From Rhodosporidiobolus odoratus (lineage: Eukaryota > Basidiomycota > Microbotryomycetes > Sporidiobolales > Sporidiobolaceae), in assembly GCA_034387635.1 (NCBI GenBank), contig JAOANU010000016.1, positions 1-64,000 of the forward strand: 64,000 nt of DNA, read 5' to 3'. Positions 8,777-20,260 of the stretch are shown in pieces; the first letter of the stretch is position 1; each line of letters starts with the position of its first letter. Position numbers and translations under genes: made by a program. Below the pieces are notes generated by a model. The model was not told the origin of the DNA, ran no database searches, and was given only the letters and a program-made list of their open reading frames with translations.

Positions 8777-11700
8777 GCGATTGGGGCAAGGTGAGTACTC
8801 TAGAGTCTACTGCACGCCCTCGGCTGACGTCCATCTTGACAGACGACGTGACACCGACCTCGACTTCATCAGCACCACCACCACCTCGACTGCAATTAAC
8901 AGCAACAGGACGACACCAGTCAGGACCGCCTCCCGCTCCACCCGAACCTTCAAGTATGGCCCAACCACCCAATCAGCCTGTCAAGGCAGGGTCTTTCTTT
9001 GCGCCAACTTCGTCATCTTCGGGTCCAACTCCTATCTCACCAAGTTCAGGTTCAAATTCCGGCAACTTCCGACCAGCAGGATCTACAGGATCGAGGAGGA
9101 AGAGCGGCGGAGGTCATGTAAGCAGATTGGTGCAAGACGTCGATATGAGCGGGTCCGACCAAGCAGGTACGAGGAATACAGAGCGCGCAACCAGCTCTGT
9201 CAGGGAGCTTGCTGGCCAGGATGGAGGCTGGGGAGATGATCCTTGGGGCGGCAACACCTTTGCACAGCAAGTCGCCGCGACATACAACGGTCCTTCCTCT
9301 TCCTCCACCACTCGGCCTGTCGTTTCTCCCCACTTCCCGCAAGACATCGAGCACGCCCCTTCTCCTTCGCACATCGCTCTCCCTCCCCTTCCGCCTATAC
9401 CCGCAAGGGAAGGCGACTTCTTCTCGCATGACCCGCAGCAAAACTCGGTCGATGGCCTCTGGACTGTCCCTCGTATTCTCGTCCTACCGGAGAACGCGCA
9501 AGGGGGAGTGACTGGTCTGTGTGAGCAAGGGGTGTGGGACTTTGCGCTACCTGAAGAAGGTCTTTCATACCCATCGTAACGCTCGCCCTTTCCACTCTCC
9601 GCCTCTGCTTCGCTCGCCTTGGGTGACCTCTCGGAGACACGACCTCCTTCTCGCTACCCTCGGCTTCACCGCGCAAGGCGTCGCTCAACGCGTCTTGGTT
9701 CCTCCAATCCCAGACGAGCGCACTCCGGAAGGTCGGGCCCACCGCACAAGGCTTGTAAGAGCGTGGTTCGAAATTGGGTGCTGGATGGAGAAGCAGGCTT
9801 TCATGGTTGTCGAGCCGGGGAGAGAGGCCAAGAGGGGAGTTGAGGAAACGAGGGTCGCATGGAGGGATGCGAGGCCGAGATCAGAATTGGCGCTGGGAGG
9901 GGATCAAAGTGAGTCTCCGAAGCCTCTTTCGCTGTGCCTTCCTCCTAGTTGTTCGGCTTCTGACTACCGCTTCTGTCCACAGTTCCTCGTATCCCAGCTT
10001 CCCTTGCCTGGCAGACCGTCGGCCAACCCTTCCAGCTTTCGACACAGCAAGGCAAGCGGGATCCGGATACTGGCCTTGATCCCTGCGCGAGGGATTACAG
10101 CGTGCTGGGGTTGACGCCGGACGTGGCGGATGAGGTCGTCAACAAGGTGTATGATCTGCAGTGCCTTGGCGCAGAAGATAAGGGTTCTTTCTGTAAGTAA
10201 CAATTCATATCTGCGTCACGTCCGTCAGCTTCGAGGTTTATGCCAACAGGGGTGCTGACTCGCCTTGTTTCTGGTACATCCTGTCAGTCCTCGAAGCTCT
10301 CACTAGCATCGCACAACATCGGTCCTCGGATACGCTACAGACCAAACTCGTCATGGAAGCCTCGCGCGACCGTGACTCGTGCAGCAAGATCAACCAAGCC
10401 TACTCCGAGCTCCGCCTTCCCCCACCATCCGACACCATCTCCTCCATCCCAACCGAAGACGAACTCCTCACCGCGTTTGAATCTCGAAACTCGGCAGTTG
10501 AACACCCAGCTCGCCGGAAAATCCTTCTTGAAGCCGCCAAGGTTGTCGCGAGGTGGAGAGGAAGTGAGACGCTCGCGGCGATTGTTGAGAGTTTGCCGGC
10601 TGAACAGGGAGACGGGAGTGGGGTTTGAGAGTCGGGAGGGGATGACGGATGTTACGGTGGTCAAGGCTAAAGTGGATCTGCCAAGGGCCTTTGTGGCGTT
10701 GGGCGTGGAAGAGGGGACGGATGATGAGATGTTGCTCATAGTGCATCCCATTCGAGTGCGTCGTTTTCTCCCCTCTGATGATTTGCAGATTCTGTCCATG
10801 ATGAAAGGGCGCCAGCTAATCTTCGATGACCCGTATACAGCTCGACAATGCAACGACCGATGCCGAGAAGGAGAAGGAGAAGGAGCGGGAGGCGCTTGAA
10901 GTTATCGCGGAGGCGAGGAACAGTGATCGCCTGAAGGCATACTTGAAAGAGGGAAGCAAAGGTCTGTCGACTAGTCTCCTCATCTAATCCTTTTCTCCTC
11001 TTTGTCTTTCCGCACGTTGGGTTATAGGCCGATAGCTGTGTCGGAACGCACAGATGCTTGGCAATCCCCGCACATCAACCCCGACCTTCCCGTTGGCCTG
11101 ACCAATATCGCCAACACTTCCTACCTCAACTCTCTTCTCCAGGTTCGTCCTTGTGTCTTCCGTTGTTGCCCAACCGTGAGTTCTTCCCTGACAACTCGTG
11201 CCCATCTCTTATGCAGTACTTCTTCACCGTTTGCGAGTTGCGCGAGACCATCCTTGCCTTCGATGCGTCGGCTGAGTCTGCGGGACCAATAAAGGAGATC
11301 AGGGTCGGAGGCAGGTTGGTGAGCGAGAAGGAGGTCAAGAGGTCGAAGCGATGTACGTCGATTGCTCCTCTTCTTGCATGTCGAAGGGAGTTAAGCCACC
11401 CACCGAGGGAGATTGGCAACGCTCGACTTGACGCTAACGCTTTTTATTCTGGCGTTGTATTTGTTACCCTCCTACAAACACTTTACACCCAACTCCTCCA
11501 CTTTCCCGTTTCCGTCATCCCCGAAACGGAACTAGCCTACCTCGCCCTCGTCCCCTCGAAAGAGGAAGAGTCCTTCGCTCAACCCTACGCCGCCTCGACC
11601 ACCGCCAGCACCACCAAGAAAGTCACCGAGCTCGACCTCGTCAACTCCACCGGCGATGCTGCTCGGGAAGCGCTCAAGAGCCTCGGTGGAATAACGGTTC

Positions 11701-12870
11701 TCGGGAAACGGAGGAACGGCGCTAAGGAGGCAGGAGTGGAAGAAAAGTTGCATGAGATGGCTATCGATTCTCAGCCTTCTACTTCGGCTTCACCGCTACC
11801 GACTCCACTCTTGCCACCATCTGCAGCAGCGTCGGGGGACGTAGCGATGGAAGATATGTCGTTTGGTGGAGAGGGTGGTGCGGAGAAGGGCGAGAGCGCC
11901 AAGAAGAGGGGGAGGAGTCTTTCACAGCTTCTGTCGGCTGAAGGGGAGAAGGCGTCAGGGTCGGGCGCTGTGCCGCCACCTTTACCTCCGAGGCCGGCTG
12001 TCGAGAATAGCACGAGGGGAGAGGGGAAGGAGAAGGACGAAATGCAGGGGAAGGTGGAGAATTACATGGCTTTTGGTGCGTTTCGATTGTTCCTCATTTG
12101 GCTCGGCGTGGTCTGCGGCGTGGCGTGTATCACCACCGGCTAGCGTGACCGGTGTAAAGTCAAAAAGCTGAGCGCTTCTTCCCCGTTCCCCCTCCCGCCT
12201 CCTCCTCTTCGCTGGGCATTTCCTTCTAACCCACAGGTTGGCAGAACGGTGTGACCGAATGCATGGACAATGTCATGTTTCAGGTCGGAACCGCTCTTCT
12301 CGCCTCCACGTCATCCTCTCCTGCGGATGAAGGCAAGGCCAACTTGCTCAAACGGTAAGCGTCTTCTCTTTGCCAGCCTCTTTGTCTCGAGATCAAGGCT
12401 CACACAGCTCTTCTCTTCCCGCAGTACTTTCTACGGCTCGACTCTGCACACCCTCACCTTCTCCCCGCCTGTCCCTCCCTCGATCATCGTCCCGTTCGAA
12501 CACAAAACGAACCCTTTTCCTCCCTCTCGCCGATGTCCCCCCTCTCCCGTTCTTATCCAACTTCTCCTCCCCCGCCTTACAAAAAGACCTCTACGACGCC
12601 CTCGGCCCTATCCTCTCGCCTTCTCCTATCAAACTCGAATCTCACTACGCCTCCCGGCGAGTCGACCTCCTTCGCGAGATCCTGCCCGTAATATTGTAAC
12701 GTCAACTGCAGCGAGTTCAGTTTGATCCAGAACAGGGAGAGCTGAACAAGAGTAATGCTTGGTTGGGATGCGGAGAGGGGGTGGATGTGAGGAGTTCTTG
12801 CTCAGATGATTCAGAACGAAGGAGGAGGAGGAAGAGGAGGAAGACTGAGAACCTGAAGCGAGGTTTGAGA
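8775..12870 (+). pseudogene. UBP2: UBP2-type deubiquitinase, copy A: catalytic Cys replaced, deleted and frameshifted
   Basis: This is a degraded copy of the full-length UBP2 at 34651-40862. The first 260 or so codons (start 8775, intron 8791-8842) are almost identical to that copy. At about 9560 some 1.08 kb present in copy B (38993-40076) is missing, which destroys the frame and removes exon 3. An extra T near 10622-10626 adds a stop. In the Cys box GLTNIANTSYLNSLLQ the active-site Cys codon is TCC (Ser) at 11119-11121, where copy B has TGC. In the later box the Asp of QNDVTEC is Gly. Homology fades at about 12870, so the region containing the catalytic His is absent. It cannot encode an active protease; a transcript acting as a decoy cannot be excluded. 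Confidence 0.88.
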
Positions 12871-13347
12871 GGCAGAGATGAGGGCATCGACATTGATGGC
12901 CGGGCAAGAGCGGAGAGTTCGGTGGGTACCGATCTGCCTTTCAATATCGGTACACATATACCAGAGACCCCTCATAACTGACTCACTCCCTACCCGGGTG
13001 GCGCAGCCGATCCGCTACAACAACCGCGCTGTCCCTCCTCCTGCCGATTGCCTCGCGTTCCCGTCAGCTCGCCTTCTCGACCTCCTCTCGCGCTGTATCT
13101 TACTCTGCCGCTTCGTGATGATCTACTGGTTCTCTCATCACGCTGATTCGTAACGGGCTTTTGACAAATCGGAACAAGGATACGAAGGACAGGAGCATAG
13201 AGAGAACGAGGGCAAACCAGTGGGAAAACGGGCTTCTAACAAATCGGAACAAGGTTGTGAAGGACAGGGGGAACGAGGGCAAATCAGTGGGAAAGCGTAT
13301 ACAGGCAAACTTAGAACGAAAGTTGAGGAGAGATGGGAAAAGGCAAG
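12871..13347. other. Spacer after the UBP2 remnant with a 75-bp tandem repeat
   Basis: No gene was recognised. The spacer lies between the broken 3' end of UBP2 copy A and the stop codon of M1 and contains the tandem repeat listed separately. Confidence 0.5.
13152..13298 (+). repeat. Two-copy tandem repeat, period about 75 bp
   Basis: A unit starting AACGGGCTT..ACAAATCGGAACAAGG and ending ..CAGTGGGAAA occurs at 13152-13226 and again from 13227 to about 13298. The second unit has lost a few bases. It lies just downstream of M1. Confidence 0.8.
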
Positions 13348-14354
13348 CTAGGCTGCTCCGCTATACCAAGCTACAAACTGGGACACCGTCTCGGTGAGCA
13401 CGAGTGAACCAACAACTAGTCTGGCGTGGAAAGAGAAGAAGTGAGCCGTAGCTGGCGTTACCGCGGACGGAGAGAGGAGGACAATGCCAAGGACAACGAA
13501 TGAGCCGAGTCCGTCAAGGACATGTACAGTAATCCAGAGAGCCTTGATGGGTCGCCAGAAGAAGGCGCCAAGCAGGGGGGAGCGAGGCACCATCATCCAC
13601 CACATCAAGGCGGATGATCTGTCCATGATAATGCAGTTGACAAGAGTGATCCGGGAAGAGAATCATTGGGCAGATGGAATGTAAAGGAAGGCGAGGATAA
13701 ACAAGTGGAACCGGTGGGAAGATCATGGCAGTCAGCTTTCTGTCTATAATGTAAGCATAGAAGGTGTGAGCTTACAACTTCGAGGCTGGCTTCCCTAGTT
13801 CCAAATCTGGGAATTCTCCGTTCATGGCCAGCGGGAGGTCGCGAAGGCGTGTGGACGGTTCCTTGGGCTGGTCGACACCGAAGTCCCAGTGACGGAACCA
13901 GTCCGCTGTCATCAAAACATGGGTGAGTGTTCCAGTCTCTGAACATGAAGGGAAAGGAGAGAGAGAGACGTACCAAGAGAAGACCCGTTGAGTGTGCAGT
14001 AACCGAGTATACCACCGTGAACGATGAACGAGATGCCGTGGAACGTAGTCGTCGAGGGGGGTGCAGCAGAGTGGCAGACAATAACGATGGGGAATGTGAC
14101 CACGAGGGTCAAGATCCCCCACAACAATAGCTTTGCCTTATCGTCAGACGCGAAGGATCAGGATTCCCTTCTACTGGCTGTGCAGTACAGTATGCAGGTG
14201 GTGAGGGATGGAAATGAGTGAGGATACGTACCGCGCTGGCTCCCTCTGCCTTTGCATTGCCCTTTAGCTCTTTCAGTTCCTCCACGTTGAGTCCTAGCAG
14301 TCGAGCTCCTACACGACACAGGCCGTCTACGATGTTGTCAACGGTGGATGGCAT
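13348..14354 (-). CDS. Small multi-TM protein M1 (unknown family)
   Basis: The family is not recognised. Exon 1 (14354-14232) encodes a helical N-terminus with GARLLGLNVEELKEL. Exon 2 starts after a GATAAG acceptor and encodes a hydrophobic segment (LLLWGILTLVVTFPIVIV). It is followed by an exon with DWFRHWDFGVDQ and a last exon with two likely membrane helices (ALWITVHVLDGLGSFVVLGI; a second near the end), stop at 13348-13350. M2 at 44733-45762 has the same exon order and matching motifs (ARLLGVN; FRPTMILWIIIHSF; YWAREW), so both are real genes of one family. M1 has about 220 residues and 3-4 TM segments, with an N-terminal cytosolic stretch likely. The last-exon boundary is uncertain. Confidence 0.6.
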
Positions 14355-16320
14355 TGTGAGAGGGCGAAGGCGACACTGGTGGCGTATGTGATATGTCTCT
14401 GCGTAAGCCAGAGCTTTAGAGCGGGTGGAAGATGGAGAGACGGCGAGGTCGAGGTCGAGGTCGAGGAAAGCTCACCTGAACGAGGTCGAGAAAGTGATGA
14501 GCTCAATCGCTTGTCTACAGCAACGGTCGCGTCGGATCAGCGTGTCTGTACTGTCTGGGTAGCAGCAGTAGAGATTGCAAACCCTCCCAAGGCGTTGACG
14601 ACGAGCGACTCCTTGTTCGCCTCGTTCTCCCCACTTCGCCTTGGCTTCTCCTCTGCACCGTCTACGTGTCAACTCATTGTTGTAGTTCCGTCGGTGAGAC
14701 TTCAAGCGCGTGGTCCCAGCACCGCGCCTCCGCCTCAGCGATTCCCAGCAGACATCGTCCTTCGTCCTCCAGTTATACGATCCATCACGCCATCTTCTTC
14801 TGCCGCGCTAGAGCCTCCCTGTACTTCCTGTGCATTAGCGACGTGACCGACAGTGTAGCGGTGACCCAATCGCCAACCACTCTATCCCGACCGCTCCCAT
14901 TTGTCCTCCTCGACCTCGGTTCGGCTCGTCCTCTCGCTGCTCCGATAATGTAGGTGCGTGGGGAATCTTGTTACTGAGGATCAACGGCGTAGACGGACGC
15001 GGTCGAATCCCTTAGCAGCGATCGGCGCAGCGGAAAAGTATTGAGGATTGAAACGGCGGCGGGCTTGATGAGGGAAAACGGTGGCGAGAGCGCCAGAAGG
15101 GCGAAAGGAGGAATGTAAGCCGCCGTAGCCGTCCACTCGAAGCCATGAGCCCGCGGCAAGCGTGCTTCGAGCGCTGTAGTCTTCAGGTCACATCGTTGTG
15201 TTGGCACGGCCTGATGTTTCGGACCGATGTCCTTCACCTCACGCTCCGGTCGGGCGCTATGTGCTTCAAGCCGTGTTGAGAGGGTTTTCCGTGCCCCTGA
15301 TGCAGTTGTCGGCGGTTCAGAGAGGTGAAGCCGAGGGTGGACGTGATGGGAGCCTGAGTGAGGATGGCCTGTAGCGCCGTTGAATGAACGCAGGGAGGGC
15401 TGATATGTGGCGATACGTGTTCTGATAGCTGTTTCTCTTCAACGGAGTAAACAAATATTATTCGCGAGCTGTGAAGCGTTGGTGTTGTAGGACGGAGGAA
15501 AAGCCGCGGAGAAGCGAACAAAGTGACACCGGGCCAGAGGCCGAAGCCAAGTAGTGGAAGCCATGCGCTCCCATTCCCATCGACTTGTACCTACATGCGG
15601 TTTCGCGGGTTGGGGAAAAAGAAACAAAGGAGGAGATCAGTCAATGGTTTTTCCCTGCGCGACGTTGGAAGCGGCAGCTGACAAGTTCGCCTTTGCTCGG
15701 CGCATAGTTACCGAAGCCATGTGCCGTCAGAATACTTGCTATTACACGGTGCTTGCACACCAAAAAAGCGCTGGAACAGTAACGAGAGCGTTTCCTGTAG
15801 TCCTTCCTTCCTTCGAGCATTTTCAGCTGCGCGAACAACGGTAGTAAGCCACCTCCTTTTCCTCTACTCCTTCTGATAAGCGTCTCTTGCTGCGTACTCC
15901 ACAGGAATTATGCCTCCTCGGCTACGTGTCCAAAAAAACGCACCATGTCATCTTGACCTTCTCAATTCCGACGAGTACTTTCAACCCGTTACACGGCGGG
16001 TATGAGGCCTGCCGGATTATTTCACGACGCCATAAAGCCTGGAGTACCTCCTAGTGTGTGCTCGGCAAACATGAAGGTAAAGTGAGAATGAGAACAAGCA
16101 AATAAGAAGCCGCGATAGCAGGTTTTGAGTCGAACGAATGGCTTGAACTATTTGCACAACTACACCAATACAGAGGCCCAACATGCGCAACTATAGTAAC
16201 TGGGTTGACTCGTCACAGGGTAGGGAAGAACTGCAAGGGGTGGTCGAGATGTTGTAGAAGAAATCGAAAGAATGGCCGAGGTGCACTAGAAGCTGCTAGC
16301 TGGCATATCTGAATCCGACT
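14355..16320. repeat. Spacer between M1 and the Nudix gene; left copy of duplicated block H
   Basis: About 2 kb with no gene I can defend. From about 14970 to 16320 it is homologous, in inverted orientation, to about 42780-44130. The best-matching stretch is about 15540-15930, where short open frames run on both strands in both copies. That reflects high nucleotide identity rather than proven coding. A (GAGGTC)n microsatellite lies at about 14444-14466. Confidence 0.6.
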
Positions 16321-17214
16321 TCACGACACAGACTCGTACTGATGGCTCCCCAGCCGCCCATCCTCTCCCTCTTCCTCTTCCTCCTCCTCTGCCTCTTCTT
16401 CTTCTACAACCCTCCCTCTGCTCTCCCACCTATCCACCCATTCCCTGGCGACTCCGATAGCTTCTCTCATCACTCCCTCTCTCCTACCCCAACAAGCTTG
16501 ATTTTCGAGGTTCGCCCAAGAGTGGACGAGGCGACGGTGACGTTCGGAGGATTCGGGCCAGTGAGGGAGGAGGGAGGGGTGGGGTGAGGGGCGGGATGAG
16601 GATGATAGTGCTGACGTATCTGGGGAGGAGGGTGATGTCGAGGCGGCGGAGGAAGTGGCTGTTGATGCACTCGGCGAGGTAGAGGGATTTGACGAGGACA
16701 CAGAGGAGGGGGAAGAAGAGGTGGGGCAAGAAGCGGCAGGCGGGGGAAGCAAGAACAACTCGAACGAGTATTCGCAGCTGGGTACGAAGCTTGCGCTGGT
16801 GGTATCGGTGGTAGGAGAGAGGATGTGCGGGCTGGGGTCGTGCGAAGTGAGGAGGTGGGTGAGGTGGGTTGCCGATCCCAGTTCGAGGCCGGCTGCGCAA
16901 GTGACGCGGAAGTCAGGTCTGGCCGTCAGTTAACGGAGCGAGGAAATAAGGGGGGCGGGGAAGGAGAGTAGCTTACCTTCCTCCCAAGCTTCCCGTTCGG
17001 CGGCTTGTCGGGGGGATTCGCCGACTTCGATTCCTCCTTTTGGTAAGACGTAGAGGTTCTGTTTCTTCCGGCTCGAAACCAGGAGGAAGGTCGGTTCTGC
17101 GAGTATAGCTTGCTGAGTTGTTGTTGTAGTAGTTGATGATGTTGATGATGTCGAGGTGGAAGAGGGAGGCGGGAGGAGGATGAGAGCGACGGCAACGCGT
17201 CGAGGGGAAGCCAT
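16321..17214 (-). CDS. Nudix hydrolase, diphosphoinositol-polyphosphate/Ap4A type, possibly frameshifted
   Basis: Exon 1 (17214-16977) starts MASPRRVAVALILLPPP and contains KKQNLYVLPKGG followed by the Nudix box GGIEVGESPRQAAEREAWEEG. The Glu residues of the REAWEE core bind the metal. PKGG before the box is typical of the DIPP/Aps1 branch, which cleaves diphosphoinositol polyphosphates and dinucleoside polyphosphates. Exon 2 (16918-16321) encodes the end of the fold (HWPESSERHRR) after a Ser-rich insert, and a Glu-rich tail. The only good intron (16976-16919) joins the exons one base out of phase with this frame, so either a base has been lost at the acceptor or splicing is unusual. The gene is divergent from CSN12. 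A gutted copy lies at 42668-42790. Confidence 0.75.
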
Positions 17215-17371
17215 AGATACTTGAGGCTCTAGAGAGTACTCTGAGGAGGGTCTGCGAGGGGTACACGAGTGCACCTAGGTGTATGGACACGAGTAAAGCG
17301 AGGTGGACGATTCAAGTCTCATCACTTGGCCTTGGGTTGATCAACTTGCGACTCGACAGATCGCTACAGCT

Positions 17372-20114
17372 ATGCCAACCCTGAGCTTACAGTCGTATGC
17401 TACTGCTGTCAACACTGCCGCGACAACCCGCTCTTCGCAAGCCCTCGCCGAACTCTTCTCGCTCTCAACTCTACCAGGTTCAAACGACACTCATCAATCT
17501 GGTTTACTACACTGGCTGGGCAGACCAGAGAGGGGCGACAGATGGAGTGACAGGCTCACAGATACCGTACGCCCACCCTCACTCTCTGTCATTCGAGACT
17601 TCCCGGTGAGGTTGACATACCGTTTTTCTTTCTTTCTCCCTTCCTGCTGCTTCTTCTTGTGACCCACAGCCCAATCCCACCTATGCCCGCTTCTTCCGCC
17701 AACAGAACAACATCCGTCAAACTGTCCCATGGGGAGAGATGGCTTCATCGCACGTCGGCGCCCTGGTGGCTTTGCATGTTCGTCTTGTTCTTCCCCTCCC
17801 TCCCCGATATTCCCATCCTTTCTTGTTCCTTTACGTCGTGCGCCAAGCTGATTCGATAGTCTGATGCGGTCCCTAGCCGTACGTGGACCCCATTTCAGGT
17901 CAAAGTCATGGTCGTGGGACAGATTTCGTCTTGGCGTACACGAGGCAACACGAAGTAGTCACGTAAGTCCATCACCTCAATGGGGTGTCCCCCTTCCTCC
18001 ACTTTCCGAGCTCGTCGCTCTGCTCGCTCACGCCCTTGCGCCCTCATACCCAGTGCTTTGCACCGCTACCTGATTGAAGCACACGAGCCTTCGACTGGGT
18101 GGGCTCTGCTCGTCTTGTACGCTGTCTGTCGGGATTTGAGGCGAGTGGGAGAAGAGGTGCGTTATGATCTACTATTTCCCCTCCCTCTTTGTCTCTAAAT
18201 ACCTTTTCTACCTGCTTCGCTCACAAGTGAGGTGCGGTGATGTCGAACCGACTTTGAGGAGCCATGCTGATCCATTCGGAACGGCCCACCTACAGGCAGA
18301 TCAACAACTCTTGGCGTCAGGTCAGAAAGCTACTAAATTGGAAGAAGCGTCGAGGTTGTTGCAAAAGTGCTTCTCATGCTGCTTGAACGATCGGTACGTC
18401 TTTTCTCTCGCCGCATCGAGCTTTCGGCGAGCTCACTCACACGCAACTGGGGCTGGGGGGGCGCTGCAGGTCGCCTGATGTCATGAAGTCGAGGAAGATG
18501 GGCACTTATTACCTTGCAACGTTGTTGTTCAAGACTTACTTCAAGGTGCGCCTCCCCTTCTTCACGCTACCCCAACACGCGCAGCTCGTTCGGCCTCTCG
18601 CTCTGCTAATGACCACATGCTCTCCCTCCCCTCCTGAACACAGCTAAACTCAACCGCCCTCTGTCGAAACCTGATCCGCGGAATCCACGCCTCGTCCGAC
18701 GTTCCCCCCCTCTCTCGATTCCCCGCAGCTCATCGAGTCACCTACAAGTACTACATGGGGGTGTTTGCGTTCTTGAGGGAAGAATATGGAGAAGCGGAGA
18801 GGTTGATGAGTGAGGCTTTGGCGGGATGTAGGAGGGGGATGAGGAGGAATATCGAGTGCGTCTTGCTTTCGTCTTGTTCTGTCTTTCGCTGCCCTCCTAC
18901 GCCAAGCCGAGGAAATGTTCATGTCTGCTGACTAAAGTTGAACCGCGGGAGCAGTTTAATCCTAGACTACCTAATCCCCCTCCTCCTCCTCCGTGGGGTC
19001 TTCCCCTCCCTCTCCACCTCTTCGACCTCCACAACCTCAGCAATCCCACAACCCCTCCTTTCCCTGTACCTCCCCTTCGCTCAAGCAATCCAATCGGGTG
19101 ACATTGCCGCGTACGATGAACAGTTGGAGAGGGCTCAGAAGAGGTTGATGAAGAGGGGGACTTATTTGGTCGTTGAGAGGGCGAGGGAGGGGGCGGTTAG
19201 AGGGGGAATTAAGAAGGCGTACGTGTTTTCTTTTTCCTTTCTTTTCCCGTTTCTTTCACCCTTTTCGTCCCATTTCCTTTTCCTCGCTTTGTTCCTGTCC
19301 TCTCGCCGTCCCTCGGTTCTTCTCTATTCAGCTGAGTACGTCCGGCAGGCGATACTGATGCTCATTTCGGATCCGGTGGCAACTGTGCCGTGGCGCGGCG
19401 CAGCTGGATCCTTGAAGGGAAACCCGCTCGCATGTCGATCGAGACGTTTAGGAAGTATCTCGTCGCGGATCAGCAAGTTGGGAAGAAGCGAAGGGAGGAG
19501 GCAGAAGGCAGAGGAGATGAAGATGAAAAGGCTCATCGGGAGAAGTCTGAGAAGGAGAGGGCTGAAAAGGAAAAGGAGAAGGCTGAAAAGAATCCGGAGA
19601 AATTGAAGCAGAGGGAGGAAGAGGAGGCGAGGGAGAGAGAGAGGCAGAAGGAGAGGGAGAGGGAGATGGATGAAGAATGCGAGTGCTTGTTGGCAAACTT
19701 GATCGCCAAGGTTCGTCCACTTCCTTCCTTTTCATATTCCCATGCTCATCTTATCTGTTCCTGCACTCCCTTGTCACCCAACACTGACTCGTTTTGCAAA
19801 TCATCCGACCAGGGGTTGATGAAAGGCTACATCTCGCACGCGCACAAACTGGTGGTCTTGTCAAAAGAGAAACCGTTTCCTTGGTTCGTTTCCCCCTTCC
19901 CACCTCGACTCGATGAGTCTGTCCTAACGACGACATCCAACGGTGCAGGTACCCACCCTACCGTTTTCGAGGAGAGGCTTATGCGACAGATCGGGCAGAA
20001 AGGGAGAAGGAGCAGAGGGGGAAAGTACCCGTTTTGCCTCCTCTGGCCCCTCCAGCTACATCGGCGGCTGAGTCAAGGAGTGGGGCTCAGGGAGGGGCGA
20101 TGCAGACGGATTGA
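17372..20114 (+). CDS. CSN12: Csn12/PCID2-type PCI-domain protein
   Basis: A multi-exon gene whose middle exons match the Csn12/Thp1/PCID2 family: RKMGTYYLATLLFKTYFK, FPAAHRVTYKYYMGVFAFLR, LILDYLIPLLLLRGVFPS and GDIAAYDEQLERAQKRLMKR. The PCI winged helix ends with CLLANLIAKGLMKGYISHA and LVVLSKEKPFP. In yeasts Csn12 works with Thp3 in transcription-coupled mRNA maturation; human PCID2 belongs to TREX-2, which exports mRNA. Start chosen at the first ATG of the open frame; stop at 20112-20114. Between TFRKYLV and CLLANLI the PCI region carries an insert of about 70 residues, nearly all Glu, Lys and Arg, probably a long charged helix. Introns are about 60-110 nt. Promoter space (157 bp) is shared with the Nudix gene. 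Confidence 0.85.
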
Positions 20115-20260
20115 GTAGAGGAGGAGGTGGTCGATGCAATACAGCACAGTGAAACCACAGAGTCGACGAGTTTCGCGGAGAGAAGCGATTCCGTTTTCGA
20201 TTCTTTCACCTTGGAAGTAACTGCGACTCGACTCGTTCGCTGTGCCTCCTGGCTATCAGA

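Larger units (their letters stand above)
7080..17214 (+). repeat. Arm A of the inverted duplication (X, UBP2, M1, H, Nudix)
   Basis: Reading the minus strand from 17214, the order is Nudix, block H, M1, UBP2 (antisense), X. The same order is found on the plus strand at about 42616-49563. Identity varies along the arm, from almost exact in parts of UBP2/X to only protein-level in M1/M2. Limits are approximate. Confidence 0.75.
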
